Positions 1 through 6,812 are shown, numbered from the stretch's first letter. The stretch is 25,011 bases of DNA from DASXTK01 sp036505485 (GCA_036505485.1 DASXTK010000158.1:1-25011), one strand, 5' to 3'. A program made the numbers and translations. Notes: a model not told the origin generated them from the sequence alone.

Positions 1-78
1 GCCGGAGACTACGGCGGCCAACCCGAAGCCGTGATGGAGGCTGCAACGAGGAACCGAGGCTCCCAAGCCAGCCCTTGA
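1..78 (+). CDS. Possible 3' end of an upstream gene (partial)
   Basis: Frame 1 is open from the window edge to a TGA at 76-78 and reads plausibly as a protein tail (starting AGDYGGQPEAVMEAA). The other two plus frames look less protein-like. The stop codon lies inside the hairpin at 66-88, a layout also seen at 6769-6812. Only 25 residues are visible, no family is recognisable, and third-position G+C is only moderate, so this is a weak call. Confidence 0.25.
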   Translation, partial: AGDYGGQPEAVMEAATRNRGSQASP

Positions 79-88
79 GGGGCTGGCT
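66..88. repeat. GC-rich hairpin, sister of the one at 376-398
   Basis: A perfect 9-bp inverted repeat AGCCAGCCC (66-74) / GGGCTGGCT (80-88) with loop TTGAG. The stem sequence is almost the same as that of the hairpin at 376-398. There is no T-tract, so a classical intrinsic terminator is not supported; a terminator of the actinobacterial type without a U-tail, or a REP-like element, is possible. Confidence 0.5.
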
Positions 89-200
89 CTCTCCAGGGTG
101 TTCCCGGCGATGCCCGGGCCCTCAAGGGCACAGCCCGACAGCCCCGTCGCTCCGCTTCGTGACCGCCGACCTGACCCTTGACCGCCCTCGGTGGTGGTTA

Positions 201-253
201 CCGAAACTGAGACAGAAAAGCCGCTATATGCGGCGGAACTGTCTCAATTTCGG
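201..253. repeat. 53-bp near-perfect inverted repeat (MITE-like or structured RNA)
   Basis: Arms CCGAAACTGAGACAG (201-215) and CTGTCTCAATTTCGG (239-253) match at 14 of 15 positions. They enclose a second stem GCCGC (220-224) / GCGGC (230-234) around TATAT. The result is one long hairpin with a small symmetric internal loop. It is noticeably richer in A+T than its surroundings. Terminal inverted repeats of a tiny non-autonomous element, or a folded RNA, would both fit. Confidence 0.55.
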
Positions 254-375
254 CAAGCAACCGCGGTGTGCAGTCAAGGGACGGCCGGAGGCCGAGTTAT
301 GGCACGCCGAGTAGCGGCGTGCCGGTGTGCCCTTGACGGCGCACCTCGCAAGGGACCGCCAGCCATCATGGAATC

Positions 376-398
376 GGCCAGCCCCTCCGGGGCTGGCC
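376..398. repeat. GC-rich hairpin, second copy
   Basis: A perfect 10-bp stem GGCCAGCCCC (376-385) / GGGGCTGGCC (389-398) around a TCC loop, 70 bp before the monooxygenase start. It shares the CCAGCCC / GGGCTGG stem with the hairpin at 66-88. No T-tract follows. Confidence 0.5.
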
Positions 399-429
399 TG
401 GGAGCCTCATTGCTCCGAAATCGAGAAAG

Positions 430-447
430 CTTGACCGAGCGGTCAAG
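430..447. promoter_or_regulatory. TetR-type operator palindrome over the monooxygenase promoter
   Basis: CTTGACCG (430-437) AG CGGTCAAG (440-447) is a perfect 8-bp inverted repeat with a 2-bp spacer, the usual shape of a TetR-family operator. It covers a -35-like TTGACC (431-436). A -10-like TACGGT follows at 456-461, six bases before the ATG at 468. A bound repressor would block this promoter. The cognate regulator is not adjacent in the window and may lie upstream. Confidence 0.6.
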
Positions 448-455
448 TTTGGCGC

Positions 456-461
456 TACGGT
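456..461 (+). promoter_or_regulatory. -10 element TACGGT, probably leaderless
   Basis: TACGGT ends six bases before the ATG at 468, which puts the expected transcription start at or next to the start codon. No Shine-Dalgarno sequence precedes the ATG, as expected for a leaderless mRNA. The -35-like TTGACC lies 19 bp upstream, inside the operator palindrome. Confidence 0.45.
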
Positions 462-467
462 CCCTTC

Positions 468-2063
468 ATGGATCGGCAGCAGGTGGATGCCGTCGTGATC
501 GGCGCAGGGTTTGCTGGGCTGTACATGTTGTACCGGCTGCGCGACGCCGGATGGTCGGCGCAGGGTTTCGAGGCCGGCGGAGGCGTCGGGGGCACGTGGT
601 ACTGGAACCGCTATCCCGGCGCTCGCTGTGACGTCGAGAGCATGGAGTACTCGTACCAGTTCTCCGAGGACCTGCAGCAGGAATGGGAGTGGTCCGAGCG
701 CTACGCCGGCCAGCCCGAGATCCTGCGCTACCTCGAGCACGTCGCCGACCGCTTCGAGCTGCGCCCGATGATCCGGTTCAACACCCGGGTCGAGACGGCC
801 CGCTACGACGAAGCCGTCGACCGCTGGACCGTGACCACCGACGGCGGCGCCGAGGTCTCGGCCCGCTTCCTGATCATGGCCACCGGGTGCCTCTCGTCGG
901 CCAACATGCCCGACATCCCGGGGATCGCCGACTTCCAGGGCGAGGTCTTCCACACCGGCCAGTGGCCCCACGAGGGCGTCGACTTCAGCGGCAAGCGGGT
1001 GGGCGTCATCGGCACCGGCTCGTCGGCCATCCAGTCGATCCCCATCATCGCCGAGGAGGCCGAGCAGCTCACCGTGTTCCAGCGCACGGCGGCCTTCTCG
1101 GTCCCGGCCCGCAACGGGGCCCTGGACCCCGAGGAACAGGAGGCGGTCAAGGCCGACTACGCCGGGTTCCGGGCCCGCAACAGCCTCATGGTCACCGCCT
1201 TCGGATCACGCACGCCCCTACCGGAGAAGTCCGCCCTGGAGGCCGACGAGGAGGAGCGGGTCAAGGAGTACGAGGCCCGGTGGGAGCGCGGCGGGTTCGG
1301 GTTCCTCGGTGCCTTCAACGACCTCATGCTGAACCCGGAGTCCAACGACACCGCGGCCGACTTCGTCCGCACCAAGATCCGCGAGATCGTCGAGGATCCC
1401 GAGGTGGCCGACCGGCTGGCCCCGGCTCAGGTGATCGGGTGCAAGCGACTGTGCCTGGACAGTGGCTACTTCGAGACCTTCAACCGCCCCAACGTCCGGC
1501 TGGTCGACATCAGCGGTGCCCCGATCGAGCGGATCACCTCCACCGGTCTGCGCACCAACGGCGACCACCACGAGTTCGACTCGCTGGTGTTCGCCACCGG
1601 GTTCGACGCCATGACCGGGAGCCTGTCCCGCATCGACATCCGGGGCCGGGACGGCGTGGGCCTCCGGGACGCATGGTCGGCGGGTCCCCGTACCTATCTG
1701 GGACTGGGCGTGCCCGGGTTCCCCAACATGTTCGTGATCACCGGGCCGGGGAGTCCGTCCGTGCTCACCAACATGGTGGTGTCGATCGAGCACCACGTCG
1801 GCTGGATCACCGACTGCCTCGACCACCTCCGCACCACTGGCACCGCCACGATCGAGGCCACCCCGGAAGCCACCGAGCAATGGGTCGAGTACGTCAACAG
1901 CATCGCTGACCTCACGCTCTACCCCCGCTGCAACTCCTGGTACCTGGGGTCCAACATCCCAGGCAAGACCCGGGTGTTCATGCCGCTGGTCGGCTTCCCG
2001 CCCTACGTGGAGCAATGCGCCGCGGTGGCCGACAACGGCTACAACGGCTTCGCCCTGGCCTAA
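468..2063 (+). CDS. Baeyer-Villiger monooxygenase (type I, flavin)
   Basis: FAD- and NADPH-dependent enzyme that inserts oxygen next to a ketone to give an ester or lactone; cytosolic. The 531-residue length suits the cyclohexanone/phenylacetone monooxygenase group. Visible motifs in order are the FAD Rossmann loop GAGFAG (residues 12-17), the BVMO signature GGTWYWNRYPGARCD (41-55), the diagnostic FxGxxxHxxxWP fingerprint (F156, G158, H162, W166, P167), the NADPH Rossmann loop GTGSSA (182-187), and ATGFD (376-380). The FxGxxxHxxxW motif separates it from N-hydroxylating and flavin-containing monooxygenases in general. The natural substrate cannot be read from the sequence. The ATG was chosen because the Rossmann fold starts a few residues later and a -10 box sits just upstream. 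A TetR-type palindrome over the promoter suggests induction by a small molecule. An esterase that could cleave an ester product lies at 23098, far away. Confidence 0.95.
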   Translation: MDRQQVDAVVIGAGFAGLYMLYRLRDAGWSAQGFEAGGGVGGTWYWNRYPGARCDVESMEYSYQFSEDLQQEWEWSERYAGQPEILRYLEHVADRFELRPMIRFNTRVETARYDEAVDRWTVTTDGGAEVSARFLIMATGCLSSANMPDIPGIADFQGEVFHTGQWPHEGVDFSGKRVGVIGTGSSAIQSIPIIAEEAEQLTVFQRTAAFSVPARNGALDPEEQEAVKADYAGFRARNSLMVTAFGSRTPLPEKSALEADEEERVKEYEARWERGGFGFLGAFNDLMLNPESNDTAADFVRTKIREIVEDPEVADRLAPAQVIGCKRLCLDSGYFETFNRPNVRLVDISGAPIERITSTGLRTNGDHHEFDSLVFATGFDAMTGSLSRIDIRGRDGVGLRDAWSAGPRTYLGLGVPGFPNMFVITGPGSPSVLTNMVVSIEHHVGWITDCLDHLRTTGTATIEATPEATEQWVEYVNSIADLTLYPRCNSWYLGSNIPGKTRVFMPLVGFPPYVEQCAAVADNGYNGFALA

Positions 2064-2103
2064 CCCGTTTCTGTCGTAGGTCGTCCGTAGCATTCGGCGG
2101 CAT

Positions 2104-3285
2104 ATGGCGCTGTCGTCGATTCGCACCAGCCGGCTCTCGGGGCGGGCGGTCATCCGGGATCCGGACGAGGAGCACCGGGCGTCGACGCCCCTGGAGCTGC
2201 TCTTCGACCTCACCGCGGTGGTCGCGGTCGGACGAGCTGCAGCCGCACTGCACCACGAGCTGGCCCTGGACAACATCGGGGTCGCCATCTCCGGCTACGT
2301 CGCGGTGTTCTTCGCTGTGTGGTGGGCCTGGATGGGCTTCACCTGGTTCGCCTCGGCCCACGACGCCGACGACGTGCCCTACCGGCTGTTGACCCTGGTG
2401 CAGATGGCCGGGGTGCTGGTCATCGCCGCGGGTGTGAACCGGGTGGTGGAGGACGACGACTTCACGGTCGTCACCATCGGCTACGTGGTGATGCGGCTCG
2501 GTCTGGTCGGCGGCTGGCTGCGGGTGGCTCGAGACCAGCCGGCCACCCGGACCAGGGCCCTGCGCTACGCCACCGGCGTGACCATCATGCAGGTGCTGTG
2601 GTGCATCCGTCTGGTCCTGCCCGAGCCCATCGCCCAGATCGCCGTCCCCCTCCTGATCGCCGGGGAGATGGCCGTGCCCATGTGGGCGGAACGAGCCGCG
2701 CCGCGGGCGCTGTTCCACCCCGGACACATCGAGGAGCGCTACGGCCTGTTCACCATCATCGTGTTGGGTGAGTCGATCCTGTCGGCCACCGTTGGCGTCC
2801 AGACCGCCTTCGACACCACCGGGCTCACCGCTGAGCTGCTGGCCATCGGGGTCTCGGGACTGGTGCTGGCCTTCGCCTGTTGGTGGATCTACTTCGACCA
2901 CCCGGGCCACCTCTCCCCCACTCCCGAGCTGGCGTTCCGCTGGGGATACGCCCACGTGGCCATCTTCGCGTCGCTGGCAGCCATCGGCGCTGGGCTGGCG
3001 GTGGCCACAGGGGCCTCCTCGGGCCACGGTTCTGACCGCGTGGCCGCCCTGGCGGTCGCCATCCCCACCGCCGGATTCCTCCTGGGCCTGGCCCTGGTGA
3101 TGCTCAGCACCGGCCTCTCCCCCACCGACGAACGGGTCGTCCCCAAGCTGGCCGCGGCGCCGTTGGTGGTCGTCGTCGGTGCCCTCGCTCCATTGTGCGT
3201 GGCGGTGGCGGCCTGCGCTCTGTCCATGGCCGTCCTCGCCGCGTGGATGACGATGGCCGGGCCACCGCCCCTGCCAACCACCTAG
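2104..3285 (+). CDS. LtrA-family membrane protein
   Basis: Integral membrane protein of the low-temperature-requirement A (LtrA) family; its biochemical role is not well established. The 393 residues contain about eleven hydrophobic segments. Family hallmarks are the N-terminal TPLELLFDLTAVVAV, near residues 27-41, and HIEERYGLFTIIVLGES, near 209-225, with its conserved acidic residues in a membrane helix. The length is normal for the family. It begins 40 bp after the monooxygenase stop on the same strand, so co-transcription is possible. A TAGCAT at 2089-2094, nine bases before the ATG, could give a separate, almost leaderless transcript. I see no evidence linking its function to the monooxygenase. 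Confidence 0.92.
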   Translation: MALSSIRTSRLSGRAVIRDPDEEHRASTPLELLFDLTAVVAVGRAAAALHHELALDNIGVAISGYVAVFFAVWWAWMGFTWFASAHDADDVPYRLLTLVQMAGVLVIAAGVNRVVEDDDFTVVTIGYVVMRLGLVGGWLRVARDQPATRTRALRYATGVTIMQVLWCIRLVLPEPIAQIAVPLLIAGEMAVPMWAERAAPRALFHPGHIEERYGLFTIIVLGESILSATVGVQTAFDTTGLTAELLAIGVSGLVLAFACWWIYFDHPGHLSPTPELAFRWGYAHVAIFASLAAIGAGLAVATGASSGHGSDRVAALAVAIPTAGFLLGLALVMLSTGLSPTDERVVPKLAAAPLVVVVGALAPLCVAVAACALSMAVLAAWMTMAGPPPLPTT

Positions 3286-3352
3286 ATACTGCGCATTCCA
3301 CCGCTTATGCGGTCGCGCTAGGCGACGGCACGCCGGCGTTCGAGAGCGTGAG

Positions 3353-4114
3353 TCACCTGGGGGTGAGGACGCAGAACTCGTTGCCTTCGGGGTCGGCGAG
3401 GACCACCCAGCGGCTCTCGCCCTGACCGATGTCGATGGGCGTCGCGCCCAGAGCCTTCAACTGCTCGACCGCGGTGTCATGGTCTTCGTCGGGGAAGGGC
3501 GCGACATCGATGTGCACCCGGTTCTTGGCCGACTTGGGCTCGGTCACCTGGTGCAGATCCAGATACGGCCCACCGCCGTCGGTGTTCCGGAGCCAGACGC
3601 CCTCGTCGTCCTGGCCCAACACCGGCCAGCCGGTGGCCTGGGCCCAGAACGGCGCCAGCGCGAACGGGTCGGTGCAGTCGAACACCACCGCCGCCACCGG
3701 GCCGATCCCGGCGAAGGCGGACTGGGGATCCTTGCCGACCTGGCCTTTGTGGCTGACCACACAGAACTCGTTGCCCTCCGGGTCGGCCATGACCACCCAG
3801 GACACATCGCCCTGGCCGATGTCGAGGAACGAGGCGCCCCGCGATTCCAGCCGGGCCACCAGCGCGGCCTGGTGCTCGTCCGAGGTGGATGCCAGGTCCA
3901 GGTGGAGGCGGTTCTTGGTCTTCTTGGCCTCGGGAACCGGGACGAAGACCAGCGGGAGCTGCCCGACCTGATCCACAGCCTCCGGCGGCGGCTCCACCAC
4001 TACCTCTTCGGGGTCCTCGTAGGTGATCGGCCACTCCAACGCCTCGGACCAGAAGCGAGCCAGGCCCGCCGGGTCGGCGGCATCGATGACCATGTGGATG
4101 AAGCGGGTGGGCAC
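3353..4114 (-). CDS. VOC (glyoxalase-like) protein with two tandem domains
   Basis: Cytosolic protein of the vicinal oxygen chelate superfamily, built from two glyoxalase-like domains of the short actinobacterial type. Each half opens with a beta strand (FIHMVIDAADPAGLARFW near residues 5-22; AAVVFDCTDPFALAPFW near 140-156) and closes with the hallmark DIGQG...SRWVVxADPEGNEFCV (about 97-119 and 228-250). Each carries a KNRxHxD segment (NRLHLDL and NRVHIDV). The 253-residue length fits a fused pair. No substrate can be assigned; members include resistance proteins, dioxygenases and many uncharacterised ones. The start is GTG, 36 bp downstream of the peptidase gene, and a -10-like TAGCCT lies exactly seven bases upstream, suggesting its own leaderless promoter. 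Confidence 0.9.
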   Translation of the reverse strand: MPTRFIHMVIDAADPAGLARFWSEALEWPITYEDPEEVVVEPPPEAVDQVGQLPLVFVPVPEAKKTKNRLHLDLASTSDEHQAALVARLESRGASFLDIGQGDVSWVVMADPEGNEFCVVSHKGQVGKDPQSAFAGIGPVAAVVFDCTDPFALAPFWAQATGWPVLGQDDEGVWLRNTDGGGPYLDLHQVTEPKSAKNRVHIDVAPFPDEDHDTAVEQLKALGATPIDIGQGESRWVVLADPEGNEFCVLTPR

Positions 4115-4121
4115 CCGGCAC

Positions 4122-4127
4122 AGGCTA
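4122..4127 (-). promoter_or_regulatory. -10 element TAGCCT for the VOC gene (leaderless)
   Basis: Read on the minus strand, TAGCCT is followed by seven bases and then the GTG start at 4114. No Shine-Dalgarno sequence is present. This is the standard spacing for transcription beginning at the start codon. No strong -35 box is visible. Confidence 0.4.
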
Positions 4128-4150
4128 GGGCAGCCGGACTGCCCTGCTCA

Positions 4151-5032
4151 CTAGGGGAACAGGGCCGCGTCGGCGGAGCTGAACCAGCTGGTGAGGCCGT
4201 CGGCTCCGGCGTTGGACAGCGTGAGGTGAGGGTGGTTGTCGTGGTTGGCGATCCCGCAGCCCCGCATGGCCGCGGCCGAGGTGACGAGGCGGTCGTCGTC
4301 GCGCTGGCCGCTCCAGCAGCGGCCGTTCCACAGGATCTGCTGGATGCCCATGATCCGCGCGCGGTAGTTGGGCACGCCGTTCTCGATGCCGAGGAGGTAG
4401 CTGACGATCTCGTCGCCCAGGGCGACCCCCTCGGGGGTGGGGTCGTTGAGGCCGCCGCCCACCATCAGGTCGATGGCCCGGCCGGCGGCGTGGGTGCTCC
4501 AGCAGGTCGAGTAGTCGGGCTCCCACTCCCCTTCGCAGTCCTCCACCCCGGGCTGGTTGATCTCCCGGCAGGCATAGCCGGAGGTCTCCTCGATCGCCGG
4601 CCAGGCGTACTTGAAGAACCTCATCAGCCGGACCCGTCCGGGCCGGTACGAGCGGCACACCTCGTCCCGCCAGCCGATCTCCCGGTTCAGGTCTCCGCCG
4701 TAGGCATCGGCGAACGGCACAACCGGCACGACTGGAACGACGACCGGCACCACCGGCACGACGGTCTGAGACTGAGGCGGTGTCGGGACCTCCACGGGCG
4801 CCGGGACCTGTACCGCGACCTGCGGCTGCACCGCCGTGTCCGGCTGCACCGCCGTGTCCGGCGGCACGGCCGTCTGGGCCACGGTCGGTGCCGGAGCGGA
4901 CGCCGAGGTCGGGACCTCGGCCGGGGCCTGGGCTGGGCCCGGGGTTTGGGCGTTGGCCGGACAGGCAGCCAAAGCCCCCGCCGTGACCAGGATGAACAGA
5001 CCGACGATCAGCAGGATCAGGCGACGGCGCAC
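4151..5032 (-). CDS. Exported M15-like (VanY/D,D-carboxypeptidase type) cell-wall peptidase
   Basis: Probable zinc peptidase acting on peptidoglycan outside the membrane. The N-terminus has Arg residues, a hydrophobic helix and a lipobox LAAC (residues 21-24), so a lipoprotein is likely; cleavage after AxA near residue 28 is the alternative. A Pro/Val/Thr-rich linker with small tandem repeats (PDTAVQ; VVPVVP) covers about residues 30-106. The C-terminal domain (about 110-293) contains STHAAGRAID (179-188), which matches the M15 zinc motif SxHxxGxAxD (H181, D188). It ends with NHPHL (266-270), which would supply the third ligand near H269. Six cysteines are visible in this domain. It resembles secreted actinobacterial proteins with an M15-like C-terminal domain. 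The start is GTG, 48 bp after the SIMPL gene, and a perfect hairpin GCGGT-AACAA-ACCGC lies three bases before it. No Shine-Dalgarno sequence is seen. Confidence 0.8.
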   Translation of the reverse strand: MRRRLILLIVGLFILVTAGALAACPANAQTPGPAQAPAEVPTSASAPAPTVAQTAVPPDTAVQPDTAVQPQVAVQVPAPVEVPTPPQSQTVVPVVPVVVPVVPVVPFADAYGGDLNREIGWRDEVCRSYRPGRVRLMRFFKYAWPAIEETSGYACREINQPGVEDCEGEWEPDYSTCWSTHAAGRAIDLMVGGGLNDPTPEGVALGDEIVSYLLGIENGVPNYRARIMGIQQILWNGRCWSGQRDDDRLVTSAAAMRGCGIANHDNHPHLTLSNAGADGLTSWFSSADAALFP

Positions 5033-5035
5033 GAT

Positions 5036-5050
5036 GCGGTTTGTTACCGC
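5036..5050 (-). promoter_or_regulatory. Small hairpin immediately before the peptidase start codon
   Basis: On the minus strand, GCGGT AACAA ACCGC forms a perfect 5-bp stem with a 5-nt loop. It ends three bases before the GTG at 5032, where a ribosome binding site would be expected. It may affect initiation of the downstream peptidase gene; chance is also possible for so short a stem. Confidence 0.3.
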
Positions 5051-5080
5051 ACCACTGCGCCCGACACGGGGACCCCGGCC

Positions 5081-5737
5081 TTACGTTGTAGCGAAGGTGA
5101 AGCCGACCTCGACCGCAGCGGTGATGGTCATCTCGTCCGGGCTGACGTCGATCACTTCGTCCTCGGCCCCACCGGCGGCGGTGCGGAACAGCGCACCCGG
5201 GGGTCCGCCGGCGAACACCGGGCCTCCGTCGCCTGGTCTGCGCAGCCCGGGCTCGGCCACCCAGGCGATGCCGGTCAACCGCAAACCGAGCGTGGCGGCG
5301 TAGACCTCGGCCCGCCGGCGGGCATCCTCCGCGGCCAGCCGGCGGATCTCGCCGTGGACCTCGTTGGTGGCGTCGAGCAGCCATTGGGGCCCGACCACGC
5401 TGCCGCCCGCCACCGACAGCTCGGCGATCATGTCGCCCAGGTGGGAGAAGTCGACCACCTCGACCACCGAGGTGCGCGACGCCCGCCAACCGGTGCGGAC
5501 CTGCTCACCCCGCCGCCACCGGGTCTTGGGATGGACCACCAGCGCCGCCGTGCTCGAACGGTCGATCGCGGCCTCGTGGCCGGTGAGCACGTCGTCGACA
5601 GCCTTCGCGTTGGGCGCGGTCGCGGCGTACGCGTCTTCGCGGGTGTTGGCGTCCCCGTCCACGGTGATGTGGATCACCGCCCGATCCGGCAGCACGCGGG
5701 CCTCCCCCTCACCCCGCACGATCACTTCGGTCTCCAT
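5081..5737 (-). CDS. SIMPL-domain (DUF541) protein
   Basis: Member of the SIMPL (DUF541) family, typically periplasmic or surface-associated oligomeric proteins of ill-defined function. The 218-residue product begins METEVIVRGEGEARVLPDRA, the standard opening strand of the family, and ends with the typical TITAAVEVGFTF strand. The middle contains the usual alternation of long helices (DANTREDAYAATAPNAKAV; ARRRAEVYAATLG). The frame stays open upstream for 92 more codons, but that part is Arg/Pro-rich and overlaps the preceding gene in another frame, so I reject it. The ATG at 5737 is backed by a -10 box TACGGT eight bases before it. No signal peptide is visible, so secretion is not supported. 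It lies between a secreted protein gene and the M15-like peptidase, suggesting an envelope role (inference). Confidence 0.88.
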   Translation of the reverse strand: METEVIVRGEGEARVLPDRAVIHITVDGDANTREDAYAATAPNAKAVDDVLTGHEAAIDRSSTAALVVHPKTRWRRGEQVRTGWRASRTSVVEVVDFSHLGDMIAELSVAGGSVVGPQWLLDATNEVHGEIRRLAAEDARRRAEVYAATLGLRLTGIAWVAEPGLRRPGDGGPVFAGGPPGALFRTAAGGAEDEVIDVSPDEMTITAAVEVGFTFATT

Positions 5738-5745
5738 GGCGCCAC

Positions 5746-5751
5746 ACCGTA
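5746..5751 (-). promoter_or_regulatory. -10 element TACGGT for the SIMPL gene (leaderless)
   Basis: On the minus strand, TACGGT is followed by eight bases and the ATG at 5737. No Shine-Dalgarno sequence is seen. It supports the short start and allows transcription separate from the upstream secreted-protein gene. Confidence 0.4.
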
Positions 5752-5783
5752 CCGGCGGGCCCGCGGACAGCTTCCGCGCCGCG

Positions 5784-6374
5784 TCAGCCGGTGAAGGTTG
5801 GTTGGACCCGGACCGGGGTCGCAGCGGGCGGGTCGGGCGGAGGGTTGTGGCCGGCGCCGATCGACACCGGCTCCTCGGGGGCAGCCGGCGAGTCCGGGGT
5901 GGCCGGCGTCGTCGGCGCGGTCGGGATCGTCGGAGGGGTCGGCAACAGCGGATCCTCGGGACCTGCGATTCTCCCGATGAGGGTGAAAGACGCCGGTGCG
6001 TACTCCTCATCAAGCGAGCTCTCGGGGTCCTCCGGATCCTGGGCTCGGCAGGTGGCCTGCACCGTGTACTTGCCGAGCGGCTCGCCGTTCACGAACACGT
6101 GGGTCCTTTCCCACGCCCCTGACTCCGAGGCCTGAAAGCTGTCCTTCCAGACCGACTCCCCCGTATGGATGAGGGCGAGATCGACCTCGCCCGGCCCGCC
6201 GTCGTCGGCGATGCAGGGGCTGACCGAGCTGATCGTCAGTGGGTCGCCGACCTGAACCTCGGTCTTGCTGAGGCTCATCTCCAAGGGCGTCTGTGCTGCC
6301 CCGGGCCCGGCCAGGGCAAGGGACCCCGCCATGGCCACACCGAGCGCGACACCACCCGCGACCAAACCCTTCAT
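5784..6374 (-). CDS. Secreted protein with Pro/Thr-rich C-terminal tail, function unknown
   Basis: Not recognised as a named family. The 196-residue product has a Sec signal peptide (MKGLVAGGVALGVAMAGSLA, then a GPGAAQT cleavage region near residues 24-28). A compact beta-rich domain follows (about 29-130) with two cysteines (in SPCIAD and ATCRAQ) that could form a disulfide. The tail (about 135-196) is rich in Pro, Thr and Ala, like a cell-wall-spanning linker. The domain (KTEVQVGDPLTISS...GKYTVQATC) has the look of an immunoglobulin-like fold, but this is an inference. The start at 6374 was preferred over one 13 codons upstream because the signal peptide begins there and GGTGGAG lies eight bases before it. 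It heads a same-strand cluster with the SIMPL, M15-like and VOC genes. Confidence 0.75.
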   Translation of the reverse strand: MKGLVAGGVALGVAMAGSLALAGPGAAQTPLEMSLSKTEVQVGDPLTISSVSPCIADDGGPGEVDLALIHTGESVWKDSFQASESGAWERTHVFVNGEPLGKYTVQATCRAQDPEDPESSLDEEYAPASFTLIGRIAGPEDPLLPTPPTIPTAPTTPATPDSPAAPEEPVSIGAGHNPPPDPPAATPVRVQPTFTG

Positions 6375-6421
6375 TGCATCAACTCCACCAGCTCCAGCGC
6401 TGTCCGCCGACAACGCTCCTG

Positions 6422-6450
6422 ACCGTAAGCGTAACGGCTGAAACTATCAC
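6422..6450 (-). promoter_or_regulatory. Candidate promoter of the secreted-protein cluster
   Basis: On the minus strand, a -10-like TACGGT (6422-6427) lies 17 bp after a poor -35 match GTGATA (6445-6450). Transcription would begin near 6415 and give a leader of about 40 nt that contains the ribosome binding site GGTGGAG. Confidence 0.35.
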
Positions 6451-6479
6451 GCAGAGCGCGAAAACACCCTCGCCGCTCC

Positions 6480-6701
6480 TCACGCGGCCGACACCACTGC
6501 GTGATCCTCGACGATCCAGGCTCGGTGTTGCTGCGGGCGTAGGCGCACCGGCTGGGTGCAGGCGGGGCACACGGCTCGGCCGTGGCCGTTGGTGCAGCTG
6601 CGCCGGAGTTGCCATCCCGAGGCCACGCATCGGTCGTGTCGACCGCCCCGGCCGGCCACCCTGCGCAGCGCCGCTGTAGCGGAAGTCAGGGCGTACCTCA
6701 T
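6480..6701 (-). CDS. Small Cys-rich protein, possible zinc ribbon
   Basis: A 73-codon frame whose third positions are strongly G/C, as in the flanking genes. The product has spaced cysteines in a zinc-ribbon-like layout: DRCVASG, then RRSCTNGHGRAVCPACTQPV with a CPAC knuckle. The CxNGHGRxxCPxC block looks like real protein rather than a shadow frame. It overlaps no other supported gene. The start is uncertain: no Shine-Dalgarno sequence or -10 box precedes the ATG at 6701, and a later start is possible. No function can be assigned. Confidence 0.42.
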   Translation of the reverse strand: MRYALTSATAALRRVAGRGGRHDRCVASGWQLRRSCTNGHGRAVCPACTQPVRLRPQQHRAWIVEDHAVVSAA

Positions 6702-6768
6702 ACGTGCTACGGAACCACGGGGACCGGGGTGGGGACATCGGGCCGATCCCTTATATCGAGGGAGGGCA

Positions 6769-6812
6769 TAGGGGGCAAAACACCCCGAATTCAGGGGTAA
6801 TCGGGCCCCCTA
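6769..6812 (-). terminator. Nested hairpin at the end of the MDMPI gene
   Basis: On the minus strand an outer stem TAGGGGGC / GCCCCCTA encloses an inner hairpin ACCCC-TGAATTC-GGGGT followed by GTTTTG. The outer stem begins at the TAG stop codon of the MDMPI gene. A strong stem with a short T-run right after a stop fits transcription termination of the sigma/MDMPI operon. Confidence 0.6.

Larger units (their letters stand above)
79..467. other. Palindrome-rich non-coding region upstream of the monooxygenase
   Basis: I see no convincing gene here; the open frames are short and not protein-like. Instead there is a dense series of inverted repeats: CCCTTGAGGG (72-81) with CCCTCAAGGG (119-128); a 53-nt hairpin at 201-253; CGGCC (282-286) with GGCCG (290-294); GGCACGCCG (301-309) with CGGCGTGCC (315-323); and GGCCAGCCCC (376-385) with GGGGCTGGCC (389-398). 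The octamer GTCAAGGG at 273-280 is complementary to both CCCTTGAC at 175-182 and CCCTTGAC at 330-337, so two mutually exclusive stems could form. Whether it is transcribed cannot be judged from sequence. Confidence 0.7.

Noticed and set aside
66..398. Integron attC sites
   Set aside because: The stems lack the paired core sites (RYYYAAC and GTTRRRY) in the required order, and no integrase gene is seen.
3300..3313. Terminator ACCGC-TTAT-GCGGT between the convergent LtrA and VOC genes
   Set aside because: Only a 5-bp stem with no T-run on either strand; too weak to list as a feature.
3479..5794. A 771-codon open frame on the plus strand
   Set aside because: It is antisense to the VOC, M15-like and SIMPL genes, whose motifs are clear. 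Its product is a low-complexity Arg/Gly/His-rich sequence typical of shadow frames in G+C-rich DNA.
5738..6013. N-terminal extension of the SIMPL frame by 92 codons
   Set aside because: Arg/Pro-rich, overlaps the end of the secreted-protein gene in another frame, and the family fold begins exactly at the ATG at 5737.
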